DNA of 64,000 nucleotides, taken from contig NC_018390.1 in NCBI RefSeq assembly GCF_000208865.1, positions 2,746,270 to 2,810,269 of the forward strand, read 5' to 3'. The stretch is from Neospora caninum Liverpool (Eukaryota; Apicomplexa; Conoidasida; Eucoccidiorida; Sarcocystidae). The notes beneath the pieces were generated by a model. It had not been told where the DNA came from and did no database searches. It was given only the letters and a program-made list of their open reading frames with translations. Of this stretch, positions 34,023-45,649 are shown piece by piece (position 1 is the stretch's first letter; every line of letters begins with the position of its first letter). A program made the position numbers and the translations under genes.

Positions 34023-37000
34023 CTAGCCGTTGAGGTGGAAAGCTCTTTTCACAACGTCGGTGTCGGTGATATCCCACAGCACGACGCAGTTGCCGCCAAA
34101 GCCGAGGACATTCGGCAGATCTTCATTGCTTTCGCAGCAGTAGAGCGGTCCCTGGACACACAGCACACAGGCATCGCAGCAAACGTTAAGCGCGGAGACG
34201 CGCACAAACGCCGGGAGGCGGGACACGAAGACGCAGCACACAGCGTTTCGACAGCCCGACGATGGTGTCTTTCACTGACTCTCAAACAAACGCGAAACGC
34301 CAGATTTCGCCTGGCATGTGTGGCGGTGTGGAATCCCCGTCGAGGCAGTAGAGGCGAGGCAGCAGTGCGCGGCCGTCCTTGTCCATCCACATTTGAGGTG
34401 TATGCGCCCAAACGTGCCTATGCGTCTCTTCAAGAAGCGGCTGAAATCCCTCGGGTCTTCGATCACTTCAAGATGTGAGTCACCGCACAACGGCGGTCCG
34501 CCCTTCGAGTTTCGACTCTACAGCGATATGCCAGTCACTTCGCCGAGCAACAAAAAGTGGTGTACAGACCGCTACGTAGCAGCCAAGTCACCACCCAGTT
34601 TTCCAGCCCATCCACCTACATCTGTGGATAACATCTATAAAGCGTGGCAAAACCCTACGACGGATTGTCGCCCACTCCCGACCATTCTCTCTCTCGTTTA
34701 AATCGCTCTCTCTCCGCCGATGCAAACACAACCGGGACGCCGTCTACTCTCTTTACACCCAGATACTCCCTACGCGTCGATCTATATATGCATATACATA
34801 TATAGAGACAGCGACTATGTGTATATCTACCTCTATGCCTTCATGTATTTGCGGATGGATTTAACCAAAATGCATCTGATCTATCTGCCGGGGCAATGCT
34901 GTGGTACAACGCGTCTCGCTCTTACTCCTTTCAAATCTCTTTCAAAGACGAGAGACGGAGCAGCCGTTTTCGCCGCAGTCTCGACGCTAGCGGAGGCCTC
35001 CGCTTCCGCGGCACCGGAGCATCCCGCGACGTGCCACAGCTTCGCGACGCCGTCGATGCCGCTCGTGACCATCAAGTCCTTGATTTTGCTGTCGGTGAGC
35101 CCAGAGGCCGCACCTTTGTGCGCGCGCAGGGACCAGACTAGGGAGGCGCTTGAAGCTTTCGAGGACGACGCTCGCGAGGACGCGCTGGACAGCTTTCGAA
35201 CATCGATGCAACTGACGCTGCCGTCTTCAGCAGAGGCCTGGACGCCCCCGTGTGAGACAAAAAGACGCAAGACAAAAGAGACAAAAGCAAACCTGCATCG
35301 CGATGGCGAGAAACGACGCCCCCAGCGAGTGGGGATGACCCTGCACGCCGCGGTGTCTGTACACTCAGGTGCAACCATGACTACGGAGATCGCATCTCCG
35401 CAGAAAACGAGAGACCACTGAGTACATACATTTACGTGCATATCTGTGTATGGTGCACACACAAGTAGCTGTTGATCCGCGTGTTTCCAAGGATTTCGGT
35501 GGCGTCACATGCTTCCGGTGACATCAGTGTCTCCTAGGTGCGTCCTGTCTTTCGGCCGAGCTGAACACACTGGGAGGCTGACTGCATGCGAACGTGGTAG
35601 AAGATCTTGTCCGACGCGGCGAAAGGTGCTCGCGGGCCTTCCGCGGGGACCTACCCAGAAATGCATGGGGCGATGCCTGTCCCAGCAGCAGGCTTCTGCA
35701 TCTGCGTTCAGAGGCGCGTACATCTGCAACGAAAGCACACACGCGCGGCGTGCCGTCTTCACGGGGAATTCCTGGAAGCTGAGAGACCATCGCCTCAGAT
35801 TCTGTCCGGCATCCTTTCTGTTTCTCCCTTCTTCCATTCATCCTCGTGCTTCTCCCGTCTTCCGCTCTTCTTTCTGTTTCCCCTTGTCTGGTTCCTCACC
35901 ACTTTGTCTGGTTGGCGCACGTCAAGAAGGGCGGCGCGGCGGTCGTAGGATGCCGAGAGGAGCACTGCCTCTTCGACTGGATGCCACCGCAGCGCCTGGA
36001 CCTGCATGCCAAGCCCCGGACAACAAGCGAGCGTCCCGAGACAGTCGCAGCCGGCGAAAACCTCGGCTGAGGTGACGGAACGGCGAGGGAACCTTCAACC
36101 GGCGCTGCCAAAGAAGGCATCCCCCCGAGCAACGAAGAGCCGGTTTGACGCCGCAGCGGCGCGAAAAAGACCGCGGAGAGAGACAGGCGACACCCGAAAG
36201 TCGACAACAGAGACAGATAAAGATAGACAGCGATCCACAGAGATAGACAGATAGAGATAGGGAGCGAGAGAAGTAAAGAAATAGAGAGCAGAGCTAGAGA
36301 AAGGTGGAGATCAGCAGGGACACAGAAAAAGAGGTAGACAGGGAGACAAAGAGATAGATATACATAGAGACGGACAGAGACAGAGGGAGATTAAGAGAGA
36401 GATGGAGCGAGAGCGATAGATAGAGAGCGATTGAGACGGAGCGATAGAGCTACACGTATATAAATACAGAGATAGATACAGCGACGATATCGCCGAGCAG
36501 GAAACCGATGGTTGGATTGGGCGGCGGCGCGAGCGTCAGCGATAAGAATGGAGGCGAGAAAACGGAGAAAAAGCACCAACAGGAGAAGGCAAAATCATGA
36601 ACACCAAAGGGCAGAAAGCAGGCACCAACGTGGCGAGAACTGAAGGCGCTGTTGTGAGTCGCAATTCGCCCAGCAGGCGGAGATTTGTTTCCCGTTTTGT
36701 GCGCTGCTGACCTTGTTCTGATGATGCCGATACGTGTGCAGGCAGGCGCCACTCGTCAGGTCCCAGATGCGCACGGTTTCATCCGCCGATCCACTCGCGA
36801 GGATTTGACTGAGAAAGGGAAGACCGAGCACGCCAGCAAAAGGCAAAGACTCAACTGGGCATCAACGCGTCATGAACAGCAGAGGGAAACAGATACACCG
36901 CAGCTCGGCGGGGCGAAAGGAAAAACGCGGCAAGAAAGGCCTAGGCGTCACTGCGTCGTGGACTAAACGCACAGCCATCCCCTCCGCCAAGACGAGCCAA

Positions 37001-37031
37001 ATTGACAAAACCTCACGCTCATCCAGATCTA

Positions 37032-37073
<42 letters not shown>

Positions 37074-38575
37074 ACGCATGCGTACGGGCGAGATGTCTTG
37101 AGTGCCGTAGGTCGGCCTGAGTGGCGTGAGGGATTCCACGTGGTTCTACTCGCTCGTGTGTCACCGTCCCTGAGCCTTGTGTGTACGTCCTGCGAATCGT
37201 GTTCGCCCGTTTTCGTTTTTCTTCCCTTCTTCCTCCCTTGCATGCTTTTTTCGTGCTTACCTTTTTATGGGGGAGGCATGGAGACACATGACTGGGCCTT
37301 CGTGGGAGTCATTGCCATCCGTGCTGTGTCGCGACTCGGCGCGTCCTTGCGCGTCGGCAGCCTGTGTTTGCTTCGCGCGCCGCTTTCTCTTGTCAGCGCG
37401 CCCGCGCTTCTGCAGACCCATTTCCTTCTTCTTGCCGAGTGTACATACAGCGTCGACTCGGTCCAAGACATCCAAATTCCAGATGCTGATTTCAGGATCG
37501 AACGAGCCGCTGGCGACGAGGTTCGCCTGCCCCGGCGTCGCCGGACTGATGTTCAGCCACTCGAGGCACAGCGGGAAACCGCCCGTCTGAGACCAAGACG
37601 CAGACGAGAGAAAAGAGCAGACGCAAAAAAAACGAGGCAAACATCAACGGCAGAAGCGCGGCGCAGACGTCCAGGACGGCAAACCGGAAGAATCCCTTCA
37701 TGAGAGCACCCGCCGGAAGCAGTGCAAGCGCGTGGGATCTGCACGGAAAGACCTTTTTCTCGCTTGGGTTTCGCGGCCGGCTCACCAGGATGTCATGGTG
37801 GACGTAAAAGCTGCCTCTGTCTTCGTCGTAGACGTACACCTCGAGGGAACTGAAGTCGTGTTCAGCCGTCGCAGCGACGAGGATGAGGTCTGTGGGCAGA
37901 ATGATGTTTGCTTCTTCTTCATCGCTGTCTTCCTCGCCCATCTGCAGGTACGGGTCGTTCAGCGTGGCGGCGCCGTCCTCCTTGAGCACGCCGAAAAACT
38001 GCGAACCTGGACAGAGCGGCGGAGGCGCGCAGCGAGGACCGTGGCCCAAAGACGCGAGAGAGGGACGGCGAGAGCGAGCGAGGGAAAAAAGCGAGGCAGA
38101 CGCGGCAGGGCAAGGGTGTGGTGGAGAGACAGGAGACAGCAAGAGAGGCGAAAAAAAGCGGCACGAGACTCCACACAGAGTGCGCCATAGAAGAGGCCGT
38201 GCGCGTGAGCAGAGAAGACCAAATAACGAGACAGGAAAATCGGACCTCACCTTCTTCTTCCTCTTCGTCATCTTCCATGTCTACATCTTGTTCATCTCTC
38301 TCTCCTGTATCGTCTTCTTCCTCGGAGCTGTCTCCGTCTTCGTCTTCCCAATCTGCTTCGTCCTCTTCCTCTTTTTTGTCGGAGGGCGTGTCTCGAGATT
38401 CTTTCTCTGGCGCCTGCTTTTCTTTCCTCTTCCTCCCTTTCAGCAGACTGTCTTTCAGGCTGCGCAGCTCAGCCAGCTCTTGCGACGCCAGCACGTAGGA
38501 CGCGGGATTCAGAGCGGCCTTGCCTCGAGGCACCCAGCAGACGGCGCTGATCGTGCTCCGAGATTCTGTCGCCAT
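34023..38575 (-). CDS. PWP1: PWP1 (periodic tryptophan protein 1) WD40 ribosome-biogenesis factor
   Basis: PWP1 is a nucleolar WD40 protein needed for pre-rRNA production and large-subunit biogenesis. Exons on the minus strand: 38575-38251, 38006-37786, 37586-37261, 36808-36712, 36001-35900, 35723-35655, 35237-34926 and 34151-34023. Lengths sum to 527 codons (526 aa; human about 500), with every phase consistent. Diagnostic stretches: start MATESRSTISAVCWVPRG, a Glu/Asp-rich domain, LEVYVYDEDRGSFYVHHDIL (a PWP1 signature), CLEWLNISP, ASGSADETVRIWDL, LLSASYDRRAALLDVR, ASAEDGSVSCIDVRK, VTSGIDGVAKLWHV and GFGGNCVVLWDITD. The 23-codon exon 6 is recognised from its match to the ERVTWN-type strand and by phase. 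Exon 4 uses a weak GTCAGC donor. Divergent from CBP20. Confidence 0.92.
36190..36480. repeat. Purine-rich imperfect GATAGA/GAGATA repeat
   Basis: About 290 nt with very few pyrimidines on the plus strand, built from GATAGA, GACAGA, GAGAGA and GATAGAGCGA units. It is in the PWP1 intron between exons 36808-36712 and 36001-35900, so it is a long polypyrimidine (CT/TATC) stretch in the pre-mRNA. Confidence 0.85.
37036..37071. repeat. (TA)n microsatellite
   Basis: About 17 TA units in the PWP1 intron between exons 37586-37261 and 36808-36712. Confidence 0.9.
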
Positions 38576-39797
38576 GGCGGAGAGGGTGAGCGGGGCGAAG
38601 GACCGGAGCCAGTGGCCGAGCGCGTGGATCTCGGAAGCGCTCCCCTTGCGCGGAGGCCGAGAGAAGCGAGTTAGAAGAACAGACAGACACGGAGGGGAAG
38701 GGCTGCGGGGTAAAACGTGTGTCGAGTCTTCTTCCTCACGAAACGACGCGCTGCAAGCGAGACAAAACCGCGGACAGCCGTCAATCCTCTCACCGCCTGC
38801 GGCCCCACACCCGGAGCGAGACTCTCTCTCTCTGCTCGAAACTGTCTCCAGTCCTTTAGATGTCCTTCTCGCCCTCGGCGCTTGAGCGCGGAAACGAAGA
38901 GACTGGAGAAGGGAAAAATCCAAATACGAGGAGCGAAGAGAACCTGAGCGCCCTCTCCGGGGGTCGCGAAATGCGCGCGCACGCGCGCGCCTGGCCGGCA
39001 AAAAACACTGGAAACTCCCAAAGGCCCCGGTGAGCCTCTACCGAACAGAGCAAGGCCGGACAGAAAAGAAGACGACAGGCGACAGAACGCGAGTCATTGA
39101 GAGAGAAGCAAAGATGCGAAAGACTAGGAACGTCGAGAGCGTTTCGGGGACGAGAGAAAACAGAGGTGAACACGGCCGAGCGCTCGGTGCATGCGCCTCG
39201 AAAAAGACGCGTTTTTCTCTCGCTGCCTGCACATGTCTCTCCTCCGGCAAAGAAAAGGCACTTCTGCACAACAGCCAACGAAAACGGAGCCAATACAAAA
39301 GAAATCGCTCTTCCGTCTTTTCGCTCTGTTCTCCGTGTTCTTCCGTTTTATCTCCTCTTTTCCCCCGACACCTCGGGTCCTTGTTCTTCCCGCTCTTCCA
39401 CTCCTCTTTTTCTGGTTCTTCCCTTGGGTTATTAAGCGTTTTTCGTCTTCTTTCCCTAGCTTTTGTTTTTCTTCGGACTATCTGCGTGTCGAAAAGAACG
39501 TTTCTTTCTGTGCGGAAGAGACAGTTTTTAACGCCGACTCCTCCCGTGCATGTCTCTGCCCCCCTGCCTTTTCGAAATCAACGCAGTGTCTCTCTCTTGG
39601 GGCGCTTCTTCTCTCGGTCTTCTCTCTGTCTTCTCTCTGTCTTCTCTCTGTCTTCTCTCTCTCCTGAGTGAGGTTTCTCGTCTCCGCGCGTGTCCTCCGC
39701 GGTCTCTCTCGGGCTCCGGCCTGTCTCCCTTTGAAGGGCCGTGGTCGCGGGCTTCTTCCCTGTCTTATGCGCATCTCTTTCGCCCTTGCCTCCGATC
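38576..39797. other. Divergent promoter region PWP1 / CBP20
   Basis: The 1.2 kb between the two ATGs must hold both promoters and 5' UTRs. Frames open here are antisense pairs with no motif. It includes an 11-nt tandem repeat (39618-39661) in the probable CBP20 5' UTR, and T-rich sequence typical of coccidian leader regions. Confidence 0.6.
39618..39661. repeat. 11-nt tandem repeat, four units
   Basis: TCTTCTCTCTG is repeated four times (the last is imperfect) about 140 nt upstream of the CBP20 start codon, probably within its 5' UTR. Confidence 0.85.
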
Positions 39798-41400
39798 ATG
39801 TCACGCCTTTATGCGAGCCTCAAAGGCCGTGACACGTATTACGACCGGCGCTCGGCGAACAGCTTAGAAGAATGGAAGGCGAAGGTGGCGCGGTCCTGCG
39901 TGGTGTATGTCGGAAATCTGAACTTTTCGACGACAGAAGATGAACTCTACGAGGTAGGTGTGCTCTCGCGCACAGCGACACCGAAACTATCCACCACAGA
40001 CAGAACGCTCCTCTTCCTCCCGTCCAACTCCTCTGCACAGCCGCGACATCCCACTGTCCCTCGCCTCTCTCTCTGTCCCCTTGTGCTCTTTTGGTGTAAC
40101 CTACATTTACTCTCGCGTTCTCTCGTCCCCTGGTGCGTGCGTGCGCGTCGCTGCCTTCCCCACGAAACCCGGCTCTCGTCCTCTGTCGTTTCCATCTTCT
40201 TCCGTTCCCTGCGCTTCTTCTGTCCCTCTCCGCGTCGCCTTTCCACGCGACCTTTGCGCCCTCCTTGCTGTCTCCTCGATTTCTTTCTCGCCCTGCGAGC
40301 TTCTTTTTCTCGCAGGTCTTCAGCCACGCAGGCCTCGTTCGTCGGGTCGTGATGGGGCTGAACAGGCAGACGCGGTCGCCGTGCGGCTTCGCCTTCGTTG
40401 AATATTTTCGTCCTCGCTCGGCCCAAGTCGCCATCGCCGTTCTCAACGGATGCAACTGCGACGGCCGCGTCATTCGCGTCGACGCCGACAGCGGCGAAGA
40501 CATCGACGGCGACCGGAAATATGGACGAGGTGAGGCCCCGGAACAGCCCAAAAAGAGAAAGAAAGAGGAAAAGAGAAAGAAACAGGTGGCGACAAGAGAA
40601 CGACGGCCGCGCTGCTTCTGAGTCGGTGGGTTGGGGATCGGCCTGGGAGTTTTCGTCTACGAACTGGAGTGACACAGGCGCACGCATACAGACACACAGA
40701 GACGTACACACAAGCAGCCGTTTGGACATGTGTGCGCGCGCCTAGCGGCGCAGAAAGCGCTGAAAAAGGCGAGCAAGGACGCGAGAGCGGGGCTGCTTTG
40801 TCGGAAATTGAGACAAAGGGCGTGGCAGTGGGAACAGCCGGCGTGAGAGAGGGAGACTTCGAGTTTGTGTGAGCATGTCGCTCTCGTTCTGTCGGATTCT
40901 CTTCAGGCTTCACGGGCCGACAGTGGCGCGACGAGTACCGCGAGGAGTACGATGTCGGGCGAGGCGGCGAGGGCCGGAAGAGAGCCCGCGAGGAGCACGG
41001 CTTTGACCCGAGCAATCCAGTCTTGTACGCGGCGCCGATGCATGCGTTGCCGAACGCGGCGGGGCTGTTTCCTGCACAGCCGGTGGGTGCCTTCGTCTCC
41101 GGCGCGGTTGTCGCGAACGACAACTTGCCGCCTTGGTCGCGCAACGTGAGGGCGAAGACGGCGGTCCCCCCTCCGCCGGGGGTGCTCTCGACAGAGCCTG
41201 CGTTCGCGTTGCCGGTCAGCGCACAGGCTGTGGCGCCCGGGTCGGGAGGCGCCGCAGGGTTCGGCTCTTACCTGCAGCTGGTTGGAAATGCACAGAATGG
41301 CAACGACCGCAGAAATCCGAGGGGACACAACCCATTTGCAGCCGCAGGGACTGGATTCTTCAAAGGCGGCGGAGGTCGAAGAGGCGGCAGAAGAAGATGA
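39798..41400 (+). CDS. NCBP2: CBP20 nuclear cap-binding protein subunit 2
   Basis: CBP20 binds the m7G cap with CBP80 in the nucleus and links capping to splicing, 3' processing and export. Exons: 39798-39953, 40316-40529 and 40907-41400, in phase, giving 287 aa. Cap-binding landmarks are present: SLKGRDTYYDRRS (the first Tyr platform), RNP2 CVVYVGNLNFSTTEDELYE, RNP1 SPCGFAFVEYF, NGCNCDGRVIRVDADSGE, and the C-terminal signature GFTGRQWRDEYREEYDVGRGG. The protein is about 130 residues longer than human CBP20 (156 aa): a Pro/Ala/Gly-rich extension ends in an RG-type GGGGRRGGRRR. I would expect a CBP80 partner elsewhere. The extension is in the same open exon and ends at TGA 41398-41400. Confidence 0.95.
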
Positions 41401-44400
41401 GCGGGGAAGTGAAAAAAGGACAATGCAGATAGTGAAGATGATGGCACAGATGAAAGGGAACGAGCAGGACATACAGGGCAGTGGAGGTGGGGAGACGCGA
41501 GCGAGAGGTGTTCGGTTTTGTCGAGTGGACGGAAGAGCGGGGGGCGAAGGCGGGAGAACAGGTGACGGGGCGGAGAAAAAGACACGCAAGTCATGGTAAA
41601 GAGGAAGAAGATGTGGCGCACAGAGTCATGTGAAATGGGAAAACGCGTATTAGACGGCCGCAGTGAAGATTCAAACACGGTTTACATGGACGGGCCAAGA
41701 CGGCGCCGTTGACGTTTAGGAAAGGCGCGCAGGTACTCGAAGCGAACACCGCTCCTCAGTCGGCTGAGAGCGTGCGGGCGAGGCTCTTTGAAAACCACAA
41801 TGAAAGCTTGCTCGTGACTGGCTATCTAGCGCCGGTGCGGCAGCCACGCTGTGCGTTAAGCAAACGTGCTGGGAAGCGGGTGAAACGATTCGAGAGGCCA
41901 AAAGGGAGGGAAGGAACGCTGAACGAAAACGCGAAACATGGACCCTCCTGGTCCTGGCCTGGACTCTTTGGCGAGAAGTGTGTGTGGCTGTCTCGTGTGT
42001 CGTTCTTTTTGCGTCCAAAAGTTCCTTCATGGTTTTCAAGGGGCAGCTAACTCTCAAAATTGAAGTTCATCGCTCCGCAACACTGAGAGCGTTGCTCTTG
42101 TGTCTTTTTGCCACTCTTTTATTCCTACCGTTCCTCGCGATTAGGGGTACACACACCAAGAACTTGTCTTGGCGCCATCTAGGCGTAGATTCGCCCTAAA
42201 TCATATCTGGAGTTCCTTGAAAACCTTTTTTCTGTCACGCCTGGTTTCTACAGCTTCGTGTTTGTGCTCTTGCTCGCCAGTTGTTCCCCGTCTCCACCGA
42301 TCTGTTGCACAGAGGACAGAAGCGGAGGTGTTCCTCCGCAGACGCGGTCGACCACGAGGTGGCCTTTGTCAACACCTCTTGGAAAGCTGAGTGCCCGTGG
42401 GCTGTGTGTCGATAGCGGCGGATGCGAGTAAGATTCTACGGTTTGTACTTTGCTCTTTGTGGCACAAAAACGCTTTCATGGCTCGACAGAAACTCCAGCT
42501 ATGCAGTCGACGGAGTACGGAAACGGCGGCACCCTTAAAGCTCTATATCGTGGCCCCGGTCCGCCGCCTGTCAACGTCCCGTTTTCCATTTCAGTGCAGA
42601 AACAAGTTCTAGCAAACGCTGTCCGATTTTCTGGACGCCGCCGTGACAGCTCGAGCTCCCCGGAGACTCCTCTCGGGACACAGTTTTTTTTGCCACAGCG
42701 ATCCTCAGTGGGTTGTCCGGGGGTGAATCCGTTGGTAAAAAATCCTCTCGGAGTTCGGCCCTTTCAACAATATCTTACATATAGTAGATCTTTGCATGTG
42801 CTCAAAGCTGTACAGTGTGTTGCCCGTGTAACCGGCGAGCTATAAATACTCTAACTGGGGGCCCCAAGAGAGCGCCGACAATGAGATGACTGAAATGCAT
42901 GCCAGTATCCTCACTCACTGACACGTTTGCACATCTCGTTTCGTGCACCGGAAAGTTTGATATATCAGCAGACGCGGAGCTAAGCATCGTCCAGCTGGTG
43001 TCCAGAAACATGCGGAGCATGTTTTTTTAAAAGCGCAAAATATCTCGCCGCCAGGTTGAAGCAGTCGTTTTCCTGCTTCTCGAGGAGGCCTGTCAGTTTC
43101 GCTGAGGTGGCCATCATGTGAATCCGTAAGGGACACGCGTTTCACCAGCGCACAAACAGTGGCAGCAACCGTTCCACCAGGAATGCCGCTGTTTTCATGT
43201 GCCATTTGTCAGCGCGATTATGCGTTGGTTCAAAATCGGAAAAAAAGGGCTAGGGGGGAATTCTCCTGATTCTTTACCGTTGCATCCACATGTGGTAGCG
43301 GGAACATGTCGAGCTACAAAACACGGCCACCTCAAGGCTGACCGTGTACAATAGACATTGCCGACCAACTCCGTAATCCGCCCGCGGTGACACAACCAAC
43401 GGAACAGCCTGTCCACACGTGACCCGATGCGAATAGCGATTTATTTGCGCGCGTGTAGAGCAAGAGTCGCAATTCGTGACCTTAGTTGCTTTCTTTACAC
43501 CAGTATCTGTCAGATTCCTACAGAGACCGACACACCTGCAGCACTGCTGCAACTGCGCTTGCTGCGTACTCTCTGCACGACATGCCGTGTTTTGCAGCGA
43601 ATGTGGCGTCTATTTATTCTCCTAGATCCCGGACTACGAGAATTCTCACGCCTGACGGCCTCTAGCGTTGCGAGGGACTTTCACTGGCGTGAAGGAACTC
43701 CCGACGCGGTCTCTGGACGATTGCGTGTGAACCTCGGCCAGATTACAGAAGCGATAGAAAAACGGTTCCCGCAAGTGTTCACCTCTTCCAGCGTTCTTCC
43801 ATTGTCCACAAAAAGCCGTCACTAAGTCCCAACCGATTAGATGTTTTGTTCGTAGCATCAAGTGTCTGTACAGTGCGCCGGCAAGGAATGGGCAGCGAAC
43901 ACCTGTTCGGACGCTGATCGCATTGCAAACTCTTCTACGTAGAACGGAGGCCAAATGCGTCTGCATATTGGAAGAAGACTTCCGCGAGCCGAGCTTTGTG
44001 CCTTTCCACCTCGCGAATCGAAGAGAATTCGCAGTCAATGATGTGTAGTCGAGACCAGCTGACTGCGCTCGACACCTGACACTCTTTCGAAGGTAGCAGT
44101 TGGCATGAGGTTTTAAGGCTGGGCATTTTCGGCACCGTAATCGCAGTGATCCACGCTTGCTCTGTAGCGCAGAACTTTCGCAAACTTCGCTGCCCATACC
44201 TGGGTCACTAAACTCCGTTGCTAGGCGAACGACACAAGGAACGGACTTGTTCCAAGTTTTTCTGGAAACGGAGGTGAGTAGCGAGACGTGAGTCGCATCC
44301 GGCGGAGAGCGTTGAGTCCGAATCGTTCCTGGTTTTCTTCTCTTTTGGCCAGCAGGGCTCGCACCCGCATGTGCATGCACGCGATGTGCGATTAAAGGGC

Positions 44401-45649
44401 AAAAGAGGGCCGTACTGCTGTCTCAGAAGAATGGCCGCGCTGCCAGCGGAGCTCCCCCGTAGATCGTCAACCACACTTTCTGCCTCCGACACGAAGAAGG
44501 TAGAGTCCTTTTAAGACGTCGCTCAGAGCGAGGCTTCGCTTCGAAAAACTGTCCGCTGGTTCTTGTCGAAGTAAAGAAATGAGCGTCGCGCGAGACGTGT
44601 CGGGGTTGTTGGCTCGTAGCGAAAAACACAGGGTACGGGAAGCTGAAGAGAAAAGGACCTCGAAAAGAAGGCGTTCCTCTGGCTTCATCCACCTGTATTT
44701 TGTTGAACAAGTTGCCTCCGAGAGGAGAACTTCCACCTAACAGGCCTTTGAAGTCGCCCGTTTCACATCTGTCCTTCCTTTTTCTTGGCTCGTAGATTGC
44801 CGCGCCCTCCGCTGTGCTGCGTGGTGCTTTCCTTCGTCGAGGTGTCCTCAGAGTGCTTGCGCTGCAGGAAAAGAGTGCAGTTCTTGTTCCGCCTTTTCAA
44901 AGCCGCCCTCCGAATCCCTTCTTGCCATTGAAATCCTTCTGGTATCTTTTGCCGCGACAATTCCAACGCCTTCTCCATCGGAGCTAGCAGTTGAGGTCAC
45001 ATCTCCCCCCTGAAGACCCGTTGCCAGGGCGGGCACACCGTTCAAAAACGGTTCGCTGACAAGTCACACGGACACCGGAGGACAGTTGCTTGCTTCCTTC
45101 TTGGGTGCCGTTTTCGAATCCGTATCCCGAAAATCTTGGAACTTTTCTCGAAAGACATGCGCTCCGAATATGGCTCTCGGTCGAGAGGCGCTCTCGGGAC
45201 ACCTGGCCCTGCCCGCGCCGCATCCGAAATTCGCTCCGGCCAGCGGCTTCTTCCCAGTGTTGCTCTCCGCTCTCGTTTTGCGAAAACGGGATTCAAGGTG
45301 GCTGTGTAACTAGCCTTCGCTCCACGTGCCTCACCGCGTTTTGTCCTGTATCTCGGTGTCAACCGCTGCCTCTCGCGCCTCTCTCCACAGTCTTCGCTTC
45401 CTTGCTCTTTCTCTCCCTCTGAGCAGTCTGAGCGATCGGCCCGGACGCCTTCTCCGTGCGGCGATGCTCCTCACCGCTGTGTCCCTTCCAGCTGTGTACT
45501 GCGTTGTCATCAGCCGAAGCCGCCTCCACACTCTATTTTTCCCGCTCCTCCCCGCCTCGCTGTCTCTCTGGGTCTTCTCTTTTCTCTCCTCGCTCTCTGT
45601 TCGGTTCGCTCTTCTCGCTCTATGTTTGGATCTCTTTTCGTTCGTCAAA
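41401..45649. other. 4.2-kb spacer between CBP20 and the lipid-transfer gene
   Basis: Both neighbours are on the plus strand. No recognisable protein is encoded. The longest frame (minus, 43646-44380) opens at a GTG and has no motif. A short ATG-initiated minus-strand frame at 44763-44978 has a more protein-like composition and is listed separately. The right end (about 45300-45649) is T/C-rich and is the probable promoter and 5' UTR of the gene starting at 45650. The spacer is poorer in microsatellites than other spacers here. Confidence 0.45.
44763..44978 (-). CDS. Unassigned short ORF, possibly a terminal exon
   Basis: A 71-aa ATG-initiated frame, rich in Lys/Arg/Glu, contains KIPEGFQWQEGIRRAALKRR and ends KKKEGQM. 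I do not recognise it. Composition is more protein-like than surrounding frames, and overlapping minus-strand frames upstream (to about 45362) could supply earlier exons, but I cannot build a convincing spliced model. It may simply be chance in the 4.2-kb spacer. Confidence 0.2.
   Translation of the reverse strand: MEKALELSRQKIPEGFQWQEGIRRAALKRRNKNCTLFLQRKHSEDTSTKESTTQHSGGRGNLRAKKKEGQM

Noticed and set aside
38118..38498. Plus-strand Ser-rich frame opposite PWP1 exon 1
   Set aside because: It is the antisense of the Glu/Asp-rich PWP1 acidic domain. The minus strand carries the PWP1 signature in phase.
43646..44380. 244-codon minus-strand frame in the CBP20-PITP spacer
   Set aside because: It opens at a GTG and has Arg/Ser-rich random-like composition. 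No splice-compatible neighbours or known motif.
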